64,000 nt of DNA from Phenylobacterium koreense (lineage in GTDB: Bacteria; Pseudomonadota; Alphaproteobacteria; Caulobacterales; Caulobacteraceae): positions 124,001-188,000 of the forward strand of contig NZ_JBEPLU010000001.1 of assembly GCF_040545335.1 (NCBI RefSeq), given 5' to 3'. Below, piece after piece: positions 26,212-35,541 of this stretch. The translations under genes and the position numbers were made by a program. Each line of letters begins with the position of its first letter. The stretch's first letter is position 1. A model generated the notes under the pieces. That model made no database searches, was not told the origin of the DNA, and saw nothing but the letters and a program-made list of their open reading frames with translations.

Positions 26212-27327
26212 ATGGAACGACCCGCCGATTTCATCCTGACGGAAGACGCTGACGGCCAGAAGGCGGTCCTCTCCGGCGACTGGACCGCCACATCGACGGG
26301 GGACGCGGCCGCGCGCCTGATCAACACCTTCCGCGAAACGCCTCCCCACAGCCTCGACCTGACCGGCGTGCGCCGGCTGGACACCGCAGGCGCCTACGCG
26401 GTCATCCGCGCGGTGGGCGACGGCGAGGCGCGAGAGCGGATCCAGGCGCGCCCCGAAACCCGCCGGTTGCTGGAACTGGTCGGCGCCGCAGCCGCGGAGC
26501 GTCCGGAGAAGCGCAAGGGCCCGACCGGCTTCTATGAGCTCGCCATCCGGGTCGGCCGCGGGGTCTTCGACCTGGGCGCCGAGATCTTCGAGACCATGGT
26601 CTTCGTCGGACACCTGCTCGTGGTCTTGGGCCGGATCATCATCAAGCCCTCCCGCATCCGCTGGCCGGCGGTGGTCTCCCTGGCCGAACGCGCGGGTCTC
26701 GACGCGATCCCGATCGTCGCCATCACCTCGTTCTTCATCGGGGCGGTGGTGGGCCTTCTGGGCGCAAACATGCTGCAGCAGTTCGGGGCCCAGGTCTTCG
26801 CGGTCGAACTGATCGGCATCGCCGTACTGCGCGAGTTCAATATCCTGATCACCGCCATCCTGCTGGCGGGCCGCTCGGCCTCGGCCTTCGCCGCCGAGAT
26901 CGGGTCGATGAAGATGAACCAGGAGATCGACGCCATGAAGGTCCTGGGGGTCGATCCGTTCGAGGGCCTGGTGTTCCCAAGGTTCGCCGCCCTGCTGGCC
27001 ACCATTCCGCTGCTGACCTTCGTGGCGACGATCGCCGGCCTGATCGGCGGCCTGATCGTCACCTGGTCCGTGCTGGACCTGGGGCCGGCGTTCTTCCTCC
27101 AGCGCATCATCGACAATGTCGGGCTGACCCATTTCCTGGTCGGGCTTTCCAAGGCCCCGATCATGGCCGCGGTGATCGCCGGCATCGGCTGCCGCCAGGG
27201 CATGGAGGTGGGCGGAGACGTGGAATCCCTGGGCCGCCGGGTGACCGCGGCCGTGGTCCACGCCATCTTCGCCATCATCGTGATCGATGCGATTTTCGCG
27301 CTGATCTACATGCAGTTGGATATCTAG
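26212..27327 (+). CDS. mlaE: MlaE-type ABC transporter permease with N-terminal STAS domain
   Basis: 371 residues. Residues about 1-90 form a STAS-like domain (LDLTGVRRLDTAGAYAVIRAV), which in E. coli is the separate protein MlaB. After it the MlaE permease has five or six membrane segments, with the typical IGAVVGLLGANM, LLAGRSASAFAAEIGSMKM and MEVGGDVESLGRRVTAAVV. The family moves phospholipids between inner and outer membranes. First gene of a four-gene operon; its stop overlaps the start of the ATPase gene. Confidence 0.93.
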   Translation: MERPADFILTEDADGQKAVLSGDWTATSTGDAAARLINTFRETPPHSLDLTGVRRLDTAGAYAVIRAVGDGEARERIQARPETRRLLELVGAAAAERPEKRKGPTGFYELAIRVGRGVFDLGAEIFETMVFVGHLLVVLGRIIIKPSRIRWPAVVSLAERAGLDAIPIVAITSFFIGAVVGLLGANMLQQFGAQVFAVELIGIAVLREFNILITAILLAGRSASAFAAEIGSMKMNQEIDAMKVLGVDPFEGLVFPRFAALLATIPLLTFVATIAGLIGGLIVTWSVLDLGPAFFLQRIIDNVGLTHFLVGLSKAPIMAAVIAGIGCRQGMEVGGDVESLGRRVTAAVVHAIFAIIVIDAIFALIYMQLDI

Positions 27328-28142
27328 TGACCGATCTTCCCGCTCAGATTGATGACGACGAGGGTCCGGCGATCGAGGTCCACGGCCTGCGCTCGCAGTT
27401 CGGCGACAACGTGGTGCACGAGAATCTCGACCTGACGGTCGCGCGCGGCGAGGTGCTTGGCGTCGTCGGCGGATCGGGCACCGGCAAGTCGGTCCTCCTG
27501 AACAGCATCATCGGCCTGCGTCGTCCCGAAGCCGGCACGATCAAGGTGATGGGCCAGGACATCCAGCATGCCTCGCGCCGGCGCTGGTCGGAGATCGAGC
27601 GCAGTTGGGGCGTGCTGTTCCAACAGGGCGCCCTGTTCTCGAACCTGACTGTGCGCGAGAACGTCGCTGCGCCCATGCACGAGCACACCACGCTCTCGCG
27701 CAAGGTGATCGACGAGCTGGCCGACCTGAAGATCGCCCTGGTCGGGCTGCGCCCCGGCGCCGGCGACCTCAAGCCCGCCGAGCTCTCGGGCGGGATGCGA
27801 AAGCGCGCCGGTCTGGCGCGGGCGCTGGCCCTCGACCCGCAACTGCTCTTCCTGGACGAACCCACGGCCGGTCTCGACCCGATCGGCGCCGGCGCGTTCG
27901 ACGAGCTGCTCCGCGACCTGTCCGAAAGCCTCGACCTGACCGTGTTCATGATCACCCACGATCTCGACACGCTCTATACGATCACCGACCGCGTCGCGGT
28001 GCTTGCAGACCGTCACGTCATCGAAACGGCGCCGGTTCGCGAGCTGGAGCGTTCAACACATCCTTGGGTGAAGGAATATTTCCTGGGCCCGCGCGGTCGC
28101 GCCGCGGCGACTGCATCTGAGAGAGCCGGGAAATCGGTCTGA
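27327..28142 (+). CDS. mlaF: MlaF-type ABC transporter ATP-binding protein
   Basis: 271 residues, GTG start overlapping the mlaE stop. Walker A VGGSGTGKSVLL, signature LSGGMRKRAGLARAL, Walker B LLFLDEPTAGLDP and H-loop MITHDLDTL are all present. The MlaF-specific SGGMRKR signature supports assignment to the lipid-transport ABC group. It powers transfer by the MlaE/MlaD partners. Start and stop overlap both neighbours, a sign of tight coupling. Confidence 0.94.
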   Translation: MTDLPAQIDDDEGPAIEVHGLRSQFGDNVVHENLDLTVARGEVLGVVGGSGTGKSVLLNSIIGLRRPEAGTIKVMGQDIQHASRRRWSEIERSWGVLFQQGALFSNLTVRENVAAPMHEHTTLSRKVIDELADLKIALVGLRPGAGDLKPAELSGGMRKRAGLARALALDPQLLFLDEPTAGLDPIGAGAFDELLRDLSESLDLTVFMITHDLDTLYTITDRVAVLADRHVIETAPVRELERSTHPWVKEYFLGPRGRAAATASERAGKSV

Positions 28143-29080
28143 TGGAAAAAGACGCCAACTATGCCCTGGTGGGCTTTTCGACCCTGCTGCTCTTCGCCGG
28201 CCTGGTGATCTTCTCCCTATGGCTGGCGCGGCTGCAGTTCGCCCAGGACTACGACGTCTACGACATCATCTTCGATGGACCCGTGCGCGGGCTGAGCCAG
28301 GGCGGCGAAGTTCACTTCAACGGCATCAAGGTCGGCGAGGTGACGCGCATCCAGCTCGATCCGGACAATCCAAGCCGGGTGATCGCCAGGGCGCGCGTGA
28401 CCTCCGACGTGCCGATCCGCGTAGACTCCTACGCCACTCTGGAGCCCCAGGGCATCACCGGGGTGAACTACGTCCAGATCACGGCCGGCACTCCGGCCAG
28501 GCGGCTCCTCAAGGACACAGTGCCGCCCGGCACGGTCCCTCGCCTACGGACCCAGCGCAGCGCGCTTTCCGACATCCTCGAGGGCGGCGGAACCGTGCTG
28601 ACCCGGACGGTTGAGGCCTTGGACCGGGTCAACCGAGTGCTTTCGGACCAGAACATCAAGACCGTGAGCGCCGCCATCAACGACGCCCAGGCGGTGACCG
28701 CCGAGCTGAAGGCCCGGCGCGCCATGATCGCCGACGCCCAGAAGTCGCTGCAGAGCATCGACAAGGCCGCGACCGAGATCGCAGCCCTCAGCAAGTCCAG
28801 CCGCGAGTTGGTCGACGGCGACGGCAAGCGCACCATCGAGAACCTGGCCGCCGCCTCGGAAGAGGCCCAAGCCGCCGCGAAGGATCTGCGCGGCATGCTG
28901 GGTCGGCTAGACGGCCCGGCCACCGACTTCGCCAACAACGGCCTCCCCGAGCTCACCGCGACGATGCAGTCGCTGCAACAGACGGCGGAGTCGCTCGACC
29001 GGCTCATCCGCAACCTCGAAAGCAATCCGCGCGGCCTGGTCGGCAAGGCGCCGGCCCAGGAGATCAAGGTCAAGCCATGA
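28142..29080 (+). CDS. mlaD: MlaD-type MCE domain protein
   Basis: 312 residues. One N-terminal transmembrane helix (about 8-27, LVGFSTLLLFAGLVIFSLWL) anchors a periplasmic MCE domain (about 35-115, with IIFDGPVRGLSQGGEVHFNG and EPQGITGVNYVQI). The C-terminal 170 residues are long-helical (coiled-coil-like, ending in QQTAESLDRLIRNLESNPRG), longer than E. coli MlaD and closer to MCE proteins that form a tunnel. It would bind lipid between the permease and the outer membrane. Confidence 0.93.
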   Translation: MEKDANYALVGFSTLLLFAGLVIFSLWLARLQFAQDYDVYDIIFDGPVRGLSQGGEVHFNGIKVGEVTRIQLDPDNPSRVIARARVTSDVPIRVDSYATLEPQGITGVNYVQITAGTPARRLLKDTVPPGTVPRLRTQRSALSDILEGGGTVLTRTVEALDRVNRVLSDQNIKTVSAAINDAQAVTAELKARRAMIADAQKSLQSIDKAATEIAALSKSSRELVDGDGKRTIENLAAASEEAQAAAKDLRGMLGRLDGPATDFANNGLPELTATMQSLQQTAESLDRLIRNLESNPRGLVGKAPAQEIKVKP

Positions 29081-29703
29081 GAGCCATCCGACGCGTCCTG
29101 CAATCCTTGGCCCTGGCCGCGACCGCGGTGGGTCTTTCGGCCTGTATCTCGCTGCTGCCCGAGGAAGACCCGTCCCAGCTCTATCGCTTCGACGGCGTGC
29201 CCGCCGCCGACGCCCAGCAGGCCGCCGCCACCGACAGCTTCGGCGTCCTGAGGACCGGCGGCGGCTTCGTCCAGTCCGCCTCCGGCGATCGCATCATGAC
29301 GGTGACCGGCGAGCGGGTGGCGTTCATCTCCGGCGCGCGCTGGGTGTCCCCGGCCTCGGTGCTGTTCAACGACGCCGTCATGCGCGCCTTCGACCAGAAC
29401 ACCGGCCCGGCGCGCCTCGTGACGCGCGGTGAGGTTCGGCGGGCGGAATATGGCTTGCGGATCGACGTCACCCGCTTCGAGGTGGTCTACGACCAGGGCG
29501 AAAAGGCCGCCCCGAACATCGTCGTGGCCCTACGGCTCAGCCTCGTGAACATGGCCGACCGCACGCTCGCCGGCTCGAAGCTGGTCGAGACGACGGCCCG
29601 GGCCGACGACAACCGCGTCTCGGCCATCGTCCGCGCCTTCGACGAGGCGGTGGCCCAGGTGACGGGCCAGACGGTCGCCTGGACGAACGGCCGCGGAGCT
29701 TAG
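29077..29703 (+). CDS. ABC transport auxiliary lipoprotein (PqiC/ABC_trans_aux type)
   Basis: 208 residues. Lipoprotein signal peptide ends in a lipobox LSAC (C23). The mature part matches the ABC_trans_aux pattern: LYRFDGVP near the start, a [20 protein letters not shown] helix, and the beta strand [17 protein letters not shown]. Starts 4 nt inside the mlaD stop, so it is the fourth gene of the operon. It probably sits in the outer membrane and docks with MlaD. Its stop overlaps the convergent folD stop by 4 nt. Confidence 0.9.
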   Translation: MRAIRRVLQSLALAATAVGLSACISLLPEEDPSQLYRFDGVPAADAQQAAATDSFGVLRTGGGFVQSASGDRIMTVTGERVAFISGARWVSPASVLFNDAVMRAFDQNTGPARLVTRGEVRRAEYGLRIDVTRFEVVYDQGEKAAPNIVVALRLSLVNMADRTLAGSKLVETTARADDNRVSAIVRAFDEAVAQVTGQTVAWTNGRGA

Positions 29704-30596
29704 GCCTCCAGGCCGGCGATGCGCTTGGCGGCGGTGACGGTGTTCTGCAGCAGGCAGGCCACCGTCATCAGCCCCACCCCGCCCGGCACCGGCGTGATGT
29801 GGCCGGCGACGGCCAGTGCCTGCTTGTAGGCGACGTCGCCCACCAGCTTGGTCTTGCCCTGCGCGGCCTTGACCGGATCGCTGAACGGGACGCGGTTGAT
29901 CCCGACGTCGATGACGGTCGCGCCCGGCTTGATCCAGTCGGCCTTGATCATCTGCGGCCGGCCGACCGCCGCCACCAGGATATCGGCCTCGCGGCAGACC
30001 GCCGGCAGGTCCTGGGTGCGCGAGTGGGCGATGGTCACCGTGCAGTCGGCCTGCAGCAACAGTTGAGCGATCGGCTTTCCGACCAGCACCGAGCGGCCGA
30101 CCACGACGGCGCGCTTGCCGGTCAGGTCGCCAAGGGTCTCGCGGAGCATGATCATGCAGCCGAGCGGGGTGCAAGGCACCAACGACGGCAGGCCCTGGGC
30201 CAGCCGGCCGGCGTTGACCACGTGCAGGCCGTCGACGTCCTTGGCCGGGTCGATGGCCTCGATCACCGCCTTCTCGTCCAGTCCCTTGGGCAGCGGAAGC
30301 TGCACCAGGACGCCGTGGATCGCCGGGTCCTTGTTCAACTGATCGACCAGAGCCAGGAGCTCGGCCTGGCCGACGTCGGCCGGCAGGCGATGGGTGACCG
30401 AGTGCATGCCGGCAGCCTTGGAATGCTCGCCCTTCGAGCGGACATAGACCTGGCTGGCCGGGTCCTCGCCCACCAGGACAACCGCCAGGCCGGGCTGCAG
30501 CCCGTGCTCGGCCTTGAGCCTGGCGACCTCTTGCGCCGCGGCTTCGCGCAGGCGCTCGGCCATGATCTTTCCGTCGATGATCTGTGCCTGGGACAT
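29700..30596 (-). CDS. folD: Bifunctional methylenetetrahydrofolate dehydrogenase/cyclohydrolase
   Basis: 298 residues from ATG 30596, with AGGAG five bases upstream; an earlier in-frame GTG lies between. Family motifs: [15 protein letters not shown] (catalytic Lys), [31 protein letters not shown] and [17 protein letters not shown] (NADP site), plus [15 protein letters not shown]. It interconverts one-carbon folates in the cytoplasm. Divergent from the iron-permease-family gene across 76 nt. Confidence 0.97.
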   Translation of the reverse strand: MSQAQIIDGKIMAERLREAAAQEVARLKAEHGLQPGLAVVLVGEDPASQVYVRSKGEHSKAAGMHSVTHRLPADVGQAELLALVDQLNKDPAIHGVLVQLPLPKGLDEKAVIEAIDPAKDVDGLHVVNAGRLAQGLPSLVPCTPLGCMIMLRETLGDLTGKRAVVVGRSVLVGKPIAQLLLQADCTVTIAHSRTQDLPAVCREADILVAAVGRPQMIKADWIKPGATVIDVGINRVPFSDPVKAAQGKTKLVGDVAYKQALAVAGHITPVPGGVGLMTVACLLQNTVTAAKRIAGLEA

Positions 30597-30672
30597 GTGC
30601 ACTCCTGGTCGGAACTGGCGCTCGCACTACCCGTTCAGCCTGCGCCGCGCAATGCGGCCCGGAGTCCGAAGT

Positions 30673-31092
30673 ATGAGCAAGTTCAGTCAGGACTTTACGA
30701 AGTTTGCGACTGTGACAGCCCGGTGGACGGGGCGTCCGGCGGTATTCGCCGTCTGTTGCATGCTGGTGATCGGCTGGGCCATCACCGGGCCTTTATTCAA
30801 ATTTTCGGACACCTGGCAGTTGGTGATCAATACTTCGACTACCATAATCACGTTCCTCATGGTGTTCCTGATCCAGAACACTCAGAACCGCGACAATAAC
30901 GCCATTCACGCCAAGTTGGATGAACTGATTCGCGTTGGCAAAGCTCACAACGCCTTCATCGGCATCGAGAATTTGCCCGACAAGGAACTTGAGGCGATCC
31001 TCAAGAAGCTTGACGAGGAGGCCGAGGATATTCGCAAGATCAGCGGCGCGATCCCCGATCGCCGGGCCAAGCCAAAGGCGCCGCCGGCCTAG
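30673..31092 (+). CDS. Low-affinity iron permease family protein
   Basis: 139 residues from ATG 30673 with GGAG eight bases upstream. Two hydrophobic segments (about 20-42 and 50-74) and the conserved TWQLVINTSTTIITFLMVFLIQ in pieces with NTQNRDNNAIHAKLDELI after it match the family, named from yeast Fet4 but here the short bacterial version. The C-terminus is polar and helical. The DNA is visibly A+T-richer than its neighbours. Transport activity is only inferred from the family name. Confidence 0.85.
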   Translation: MSKFSQDFTKFATVTARWTGRPAVFAVCCMLVIGWAITGPLFKFSDTWQLVINTSTTIITFLMVFLIQNTQNRDNNAIHAKLDELIRVGKAHNAFIGIENLPDKELEAILKKLDEEAEDIRKISGAIPDRRAKPKAPPA

Positions 31093-31544
31093 AGCCTCAG
31101 CCAGGCCGCCACCGCCCAGGCGTGGGAGTCGTGACGCAGGGCGGTGATCGCCTCCAGCGGCTCCAGCCAGAGCAAGGTGTGGTCGTCCTCGATCTTGAGC
31201 GAGGCGTCTTCTGCAATGAATTCAAGGCGATGGAAGCTGCTTCGATTGTTCCAGGCGACGCCTTCGGTGTTCACGAAGTACTGGTCGGCGAGGCCGAACA
31301 CCTCCCCTGCCCGCACCTTCAGGCCGGCCTCCTCGCCGTACTCGCGGACCACCGCCTGGGCCGAGGTTTCGCCGGGGTCGACGCCGCCTCCAGGCAGGTC
31401 GAACCAGGTCGCGTCGTCAGGTTTCCTGACGAACACCACAGCAATCCGCCCATCGCGCGCCAGCAGGCCGAAGGCCGCCGGGCGGTCCGCATAGTCCCGG
31501 CCGGGCAGCAAGTCCCCGAATTGCGGAGGTTTTTGCGTCATCAA
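31089..31544 (-). CDS. Nudix hydrolase
   Basis: 151 residues. The Nudix box is complete: GGGVDPGETSAQAVVRE then YGEEAGL (G-x5-E-x7-REUxEExGU). It overlaps the S1/P1 nuclease gene by 4 nt (ATGA), so the two are coupled. Nudix proteins hydrolyse nucleoside diphosphate derivatives; the substrate is not evident. Convergent with the iron-permease gene, with overlapping stops. Confidence 0.92.
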   Translation of the reverse strand: MMTQKPPQFGDLLPGRDYADRPAAFGLLARDGRIAVVFVRKPDDATWFDLPGGGVDPGETSAQAVVREYGEEAGLKVRAGEVFGLADQYFVNTEGVAWNNRSSFHRLEFIAEDASLKIEDDHTLLWLEPLEAITALRHDSHAWAVAAWLRL

Positions 31545-32539
31545 TCGCGCCCGTAGAGCGAGTCGTAGGGGTCGGCCTTGCCGGCCAGCACATCCTCAAC
31601 GCGCAGGGCCGGCCAACCGACCGTAGCGCGCGGACTGGCGCGCCATGCCGATACGATCATGTCCCGAAGCTCCGAGGCGCCGACCGCCAGCCGCTCGGCC
31701 GCGAAGGCCGCCCCGCGCGGATCGCCGCTCGCCAGTCCGCCTGCCTTTTCAAGGCGATAGAGCGGGATCACCTGGGTCGCGGTCTCGCCCAGATAGTCGA
31801 CCGTCCGCTGCTCGATCGGGCAGTCGCAGGACTTCAGGGGCGTCATCTTGCTGGAAACATCGGCAGGTTTGACGCCGGCGAAGACGATATCGCCCTCGAA
31901 CGGCCCGTGGATGCGGGCCCGGGTGAACCCCTCCGGATTGGGGAACTCGCCCCAGCCGTTGTAGTGGACGGTCACGTGCAACGGCTGGGCGCCGTCGCCG
32001 ACATAGTGCGAAAGCTCGCCGATGGCCCCCAGGATCAGCGCCTCGCGCCGGGCGAGGTCACGGACGTACCAGGCCTTGCGGACCCGGTCCTTCTCGCGGG
32101 CGGCCATGTAGCTCAGGACGCGCCAATAGCCGAAGTCCTTGGTGAGCTGCTGGTGCTGCTCGATGATCGCATAAGGCAGATAGCCGGCCTTCCAGCTATC
32201 GAGGCCCGCGGTCTGCAGGCCCTTCTCGTAGTCGGCCCGCGTCGGCGGCAGGGGCAGGAAGGACGGGCCGCCGAGGATCTTCCCGTCCTCGTCCAGGTCG
32301 AGGAAATGAGCGGCGTCGCGGTTGTGGTCGTGGATGCGCCCGGCGCCCTTGGACCGGTCCGGCTCGCGCGACAGCTCACCGACGTCGCGCACCGCCTGGG
32401 CGTTGCGCAGGAAGGCCGGGACCTCGCCCGGCAGAGCCTGCATCGCGCTCTCGCCGACCATGCGATGGCCGCTCGACCCCCAGGCCAGCGCCTGGGCGGG
32501 CATCAGCAGCAGGGCGGCGGCGATCAGCGGAGCTTTCAT
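31541..32539 (-). CDS. S1/P1-type nuclease
   Basis: 332 residues. Signal peptide about 1-19 (APLIAAALLLMPAQALA), then mature N-terminus W20 (AWGSSGHRMVGE), which in this family ligates zinc. Further zinc ligands appear as HDHNRDAAHFLDLD (near 70-83), LSHYVGDGAQPLHV (near 178-191) and HYNGWGE. The enzyme cleaves single-stranded nucleic acids and nucleotides outside the cytoplasm. It lies between GST (10 nt upstream) and Nudix (4-nt overlap) genes. Confidence 0.9.
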   Translation of the reverse strand: MKAPLIAAALLLMPAQALAWGSSGHRMVGESAMQALPGEVPAFLRNAQAVRDVGELSREPDRSKGAGRIHDHNRDAAHFLDLDEDGKILGGPSFLPLPPTRADYEKGLQTAGLDSWKAGYLPYAIIEQHQQLTKDFGYWRVLSYMAAREKDRVRKAWYVRDLARREALILGAIGELSHYVGDGAQPLHVTVHYNGWGEFPNPEGFTRARIHGPFEGDIVFAGVKPADVSSKMTPLKSCDCPIEQRTVDYLGETATQVIPLYRLEKAGGLASGDPRGAAFAAERLAVGASELRDMIVSAWRASPRATVGWPALRVEDVLAGKADPYDSLYGRD

Positions 32540-32549
32540 GCCGCTCCGT

Positions 32550-33131
32550 TTAAGCGATCTTGAGCTCGCCCTCCACCCGCTTCACCCAGGCCTTCACCGC
32601 CGGATAGCGATCGAGGTCGAAGCCGCCCTCGTGGGCGACGCGGGTATAGGCCACCAGGGCGACGTCGGCGAGGCTGAGCCGGTCGCCGACGAGGAAGGCC
32701 CCTCCGGCCAGGCCGTCCTCCAGGCGCTGCAGGGCGCCATTGCCCCGCTCCACCAGCCTGGCGTCGAGATCGGCCAGCGACTTGCCGAGATAACGAACCT
32801 GGAAGCGCGCGACCGCGACATAGGGCTCGTGGCTGTACTGCTCCCAGAACATCCATTCGAACATCCTGGCGCGGAGATAGGGATCGGCGGGGATCAGGGC
32901 GGAGCCTTCCGCGAGGTGCAGGATGATCGCGTTGGACTGGGCCAGCGGACGGCCGTCGTCCAGGATCACGGTGGGCACCTGGCCGGCTGGATTGATCGCC
33001 AGGAAGGCCTGAGTCCGAGACTCACTTTTCAAAACATCGGTTTCGATCCACTCGTAAGAGAGGTCCAGGAGGTCGGCGACCCAGCGCACCTTGAGACAAT
33101 TCCCGGAAATAGAATCTCCGTAGATCCGCAT
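32550..33131 (-). CDS. Glutathione S-transferase
   Basis: 193 residues from ATG 33131 (the frame is open further but the domain starts here) with AAGGGG upstream. N-terminal thioredoxin-like domain: MRIYGDSISGNCLKVRW, cis-Pro in AGQVPTVIL and the glutathione-binding DGRPLAQSNAIILHLAE (Ser-Asn pair). C-terminal helical domain with VGDRLSLADVALVAYT. A Ser in DSISGN sits near the usual catalytic position. Likely first gene of a GST-nuclease-Nudix operon. Substrate unknown. Confidence 0.93.
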   Translation of the reverse strand: MRIYGDSISGNCLKVRWVADLLDLSYEWIETDVLKSESRTQAFLAINPAGQVPTVILDDGRPLAQSNAIILHLAEGSALIPADPYLRARMFEWMFWEQYSHEPYVAVARFQVRYLGKSLADLDARLVERGNGALQRLEDGLAGGAFLVGDRLSLADVALVAYTRVAHEGGFDLDRYPAVKAWVKRVEGELKIA

Positions 33132-33299
33132 ACGAAACCCCTTCTCTGACAAGGGGTTGATAGCGCTCGCCAAGACGCCGTGGAAGTCACGGCGCCTATA
33201 TGTCGCTGTTAGAGAAACTTCACTAGGGGTTGATCCGGCGTTCGGAGTCCGGGTACGAAGGCCGCCGCTGGAAAGATCAACGACGAAGGAGCCGCCGTC

Positions 33300-33785
33300 A
33301 TGCGACGTCGCCTCGCCGCCCTTGCCGCCCTTCCTCTCTTCCTGGGGCTGTCTCAAAGCGCGCAAGCTGCGCCCGCCAAAGACCCGCTTGGCGACCTCAT
33401 CGTCTCGGCCCTGACCGGGGCCCTGCCGGGCACGCCCGAGTTCAGTATGCGGGCCACGCTCTATCACGTCGGCGCCAAGGGCGTCGGCACCCTGGACTCC
33501 CTGGGCTGCAAGGTGGTCGCGATGCGCACCGTGGCCGTGGACACCAAGGTGATCCCGCGCCGGACCAAGCTGTTCATCAAGGAAACCGTCGGCCTGCCGA
33601 TGCCCGACGGCCGCGCCCATGACGGCTACTGGTACGCCACCGACACCGGCGGCGCGATCAAGGGCAACAAGATCGATCTCTTCACCGGCCATGGCTCGTC
33701 CTCGATGAAGCCGCTGATGGCCATGAACCTCGCCAAGCTGAGCGTCGCCAAGGTCGGCGAATTCAAGGGCTGCCCCCCGGCGTAA
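33300..33785 (+). CDS. Exported 3D-domain protein
   Basis: 161 residues. Signal peptide about 1-23 (LAALAALPLFLGLSQSAQAA). The C-terminal half has DGYWYATDTGGAIKGNKIDLF, the 3D signature with its three aspartates, related to lytic transglycosylase MltA and to Rpf-like stationary phase proteins. It may bind or cleave peptidoglycan. Cys at 73 and the GCPP near the end could pair. Convergent with purC. Confidence 0.88.
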   Translation: MRRRLAALAALPLFLGLSQSAQAAPAKDPLGDLIVSALTGALPGTPEFSMRATLYHVGAKGVGTLDSLGCKVVAMRTVAVDTKVIPRRTKLFIKETVGLPMPDGRAHDGYWYATDTGGAIKGNKIDLFTGHGSSSMKPLMAMNLAKLSVAKVGEFKGCPPA

Positions 33786-33826
33786 GGCGCTCTCCGCCTC
33801 CGGAGACGGGAGCGCCCTGAGCGGAC

Positions 33827-34798
33827 CTACAGCGCGATGCCGAGGCGGTGGGCCACTTCGGCGTAGCCTTCGACGACGTCGCCGAGGTCGCGGCGGAAAC
33901 GGTCCTTGTCGAGCTTCTCATTGGTCCGGCTGTCCCAGAGCCGGCAGCTATCGGGGCTGATCTCGTCGGCCAGGATGACGTGCGAGACCTCGCCCTCCCG
34001 CACGCGCCCGAACTCCAACTTGAAATCCACCAGCGTGATGCCGACCGCGCCGAACACCCCACGGAGGTCGTCGTTGATCCTGCGCGTCAGGGCCACGATG
34101 TCGTCGATCTCCTGGGTCGAAGCCCAGTTGAAGGCGGCGATGTGCTCCTCGGCCACCGGCGGGTCGTGAAGCTTGTCGTCCTTCAGGTAGAACTCGACGA
34201 TCGGGCGCGGCAGGGTCTGGCCCTCCGGCAGGCCGAAGCGCTGCGAGAGCGAGCCCGCGACGATGTTGCGGCAGACCACCTCGAGCGGGATGATCTCGAC
34301 TTCCCTGATCAGTTGCTCGGACAGATTGAGCCGCTTGATGAAGTGGGTCTGCACGCCGATCGAGCTCAGCCGCCGCATCACGAACTCGCTGATGCGGTTG
34401 TTGATGACGCCCTTGCCTTCGAGCACTGCGCGCTTCCGGGCGTCGAAGGCGGTCGTGTCGTCCTTGAAGAACTGGATCAGCGTGCCGGGCTCGGGGCCCT
34501 CGTAGAGGATCTTGGCCTTGCCCTCGTAGATCTTCCTGCGGCGGGCCATGCGGTCGGCGCTCAAGGATCGCCGCGCCTCGACCTCGGCCTTCAGCCTGGG
34601 CCAGCTAGGGTAGCCATGCCCCCTCGCCACCACCGCAAGCGCCTTCGAGAGGGCCACTTGCGCCACATCAGCGTCAGGGAACACGGCCAGGATCCGGTTT
34701 TGCGACGAGGGGTCACCCGATCGACAGTCCCGCTGGAGAGCCCGCGCCAAGTCGCGAAGCCGACGGAGATCAGGATTGCTGGGAAGTACGCTGCGCAC
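33827..34798 (-). CDS. purC: PurC with an extra N-terminal domain
   Basis: 323 residues from a GTG at 34798. The SAICAR synthetase proper starts at residue 84 (ATG 34549; [18 protein letters not shown]) and is complete, with [39 protein letters not shown] and DFKLEFGR. The 83 residues before it look like the small helical domain ([14 protein letters not shown] ... [16 protein letters not shown]) usually seen at the start of ankyrin-repeat proteins. A strong AAAGGAGG lies six bases before the GTG, while ATG 34549 has no good site, so the long form is probably the main product. PurC acts in purine synthesis. Confidence 0.92.
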   Translation of the reverse strand: MRSVLPSNPDLRRLRDLARALQRDCRSGDPSSQNRILAVFPDADVAQVALSKALAVVARGHGYPSWPRLKAEVEARRSLSADRMARRRKIYEGKAKILYEGPEPGTLIQFFKDDTTAFDARKRAVLEGKGVINNRISEFVMRRLSSIGVQTHFIKRLNLSEQLIREVEIIPLEVVCRNIVAGSLSQRFGLPEGQTLPRPIVEFYLKDDKLHDPPVAEEHIAAFNWASTQEIDDIVALTRRINDDLRGVFGAVGITLVDFKLEFGRVREGEVSHVILADEISPDSCRLWDSRTNEKLDKDRFRRDLGDVVEGYAEVAHRLGIAL

Positions 34799-34804
34799 GA
34801 TCGT

Positions 34805-34812
34805 CCTCCTTT
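34805..34812 (-). promoter_or_regulatory. Strong Shine-Dalgarno setting the long PurC start
   Basis: On the minus strand AAAGGAGG is followed by ACGATC and the GTG at 34798. Spacing of six is ideal, and no comparable site precedes ATG 34549. This decides the start of the fused purC frame. Confidence 0.75.
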
Positions 34813-35116
34813 CAAGGAGCCCGAGGTCCGCATACCGGGCAGAAAGAAGGCAGGCGAAATGTGCAGTTCAGGGGCGGGCTTGAAGCCCTTTCCGCGGACC
34901 GGACGCGCGCCTGACGCGTAGATGGCCTGTATGCCATGAACCGGCATCGAGGCAATAGCTGGGTCGGAGGTTGAACGCCTCGGCAAAGCGCTGGGGGCAT
35001 GCGGCGCGGACGTTGCACGGTTGAGGCATCGGTCAGCGCCAAGCGGACTCGCCGGTTGTCCGAGAAGGGTGGGGAGCGGACGCGTGGCTGTTAGGCTCCG
35101 CCGCGAGGAGCAACAC

Positions 35117-35368
35117 ATGATCTGGAATGTGATCGACAAGCGAACTCGCCCCTACCGGTGGGCGAAGATCAACGCGATTATTGAAGCGACTTGGCACGAC
35201 AACACCGTCGCGGACACCGATATCGCTCCACCTCCTAGGTCCGCTGAAGAGGAGGTCACATATGACCAGCGCGAGAGCCTGAGCCTGCATGAAGCGATTA
35301 CGTGGGCGAACGACCAGTCCTGCCCTGTGACTCTCTACCTGTATGACGAGGGCGCTGGCACCTCCTGA
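35117..35368 (+). CDS. Small hypothetical protein
   Basis: 83 residues from ATG 35117 with GAGGAG ten bases upstream. It is acidic overall and starts MIWNVIDKRTRPYRWAKINA, followed by the negatively charged segment APPPRSAEEEVTYDQRESLS and a helical HEAITWANDQ, ending in a beta-like VTLYLYDEG. I do not recognise a characterised family. It is in the A+T-richer stretch between purC and plsY. No signal peptide or membrane segment. Confidence 0.6.
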   Translation: MIWNVIDKRTRPYRWAKINAIIEATWHDNTVADTDIAPPPRSAEEEVTYDQRESLSLHEAITWANDQSCPVTLYLYDEGAGTS

Positions 35369-35541
35369 AAGGACAGAGTCTGAGGTGGGTCGGCTTCGGT
35401 CTGTCGAGACGTTCCCGCAAGCGGACCGAGAGCTAGGTCGGCTTTTCGTCCCGGGGCTTTGGTCTCCTAGTGGCGCAGTCGCGCCCAATCACACGAGAAC
35501 GGCCGTTGATCTCGGCGGGAGCCTAGGGTGAAGGTTGTTTG

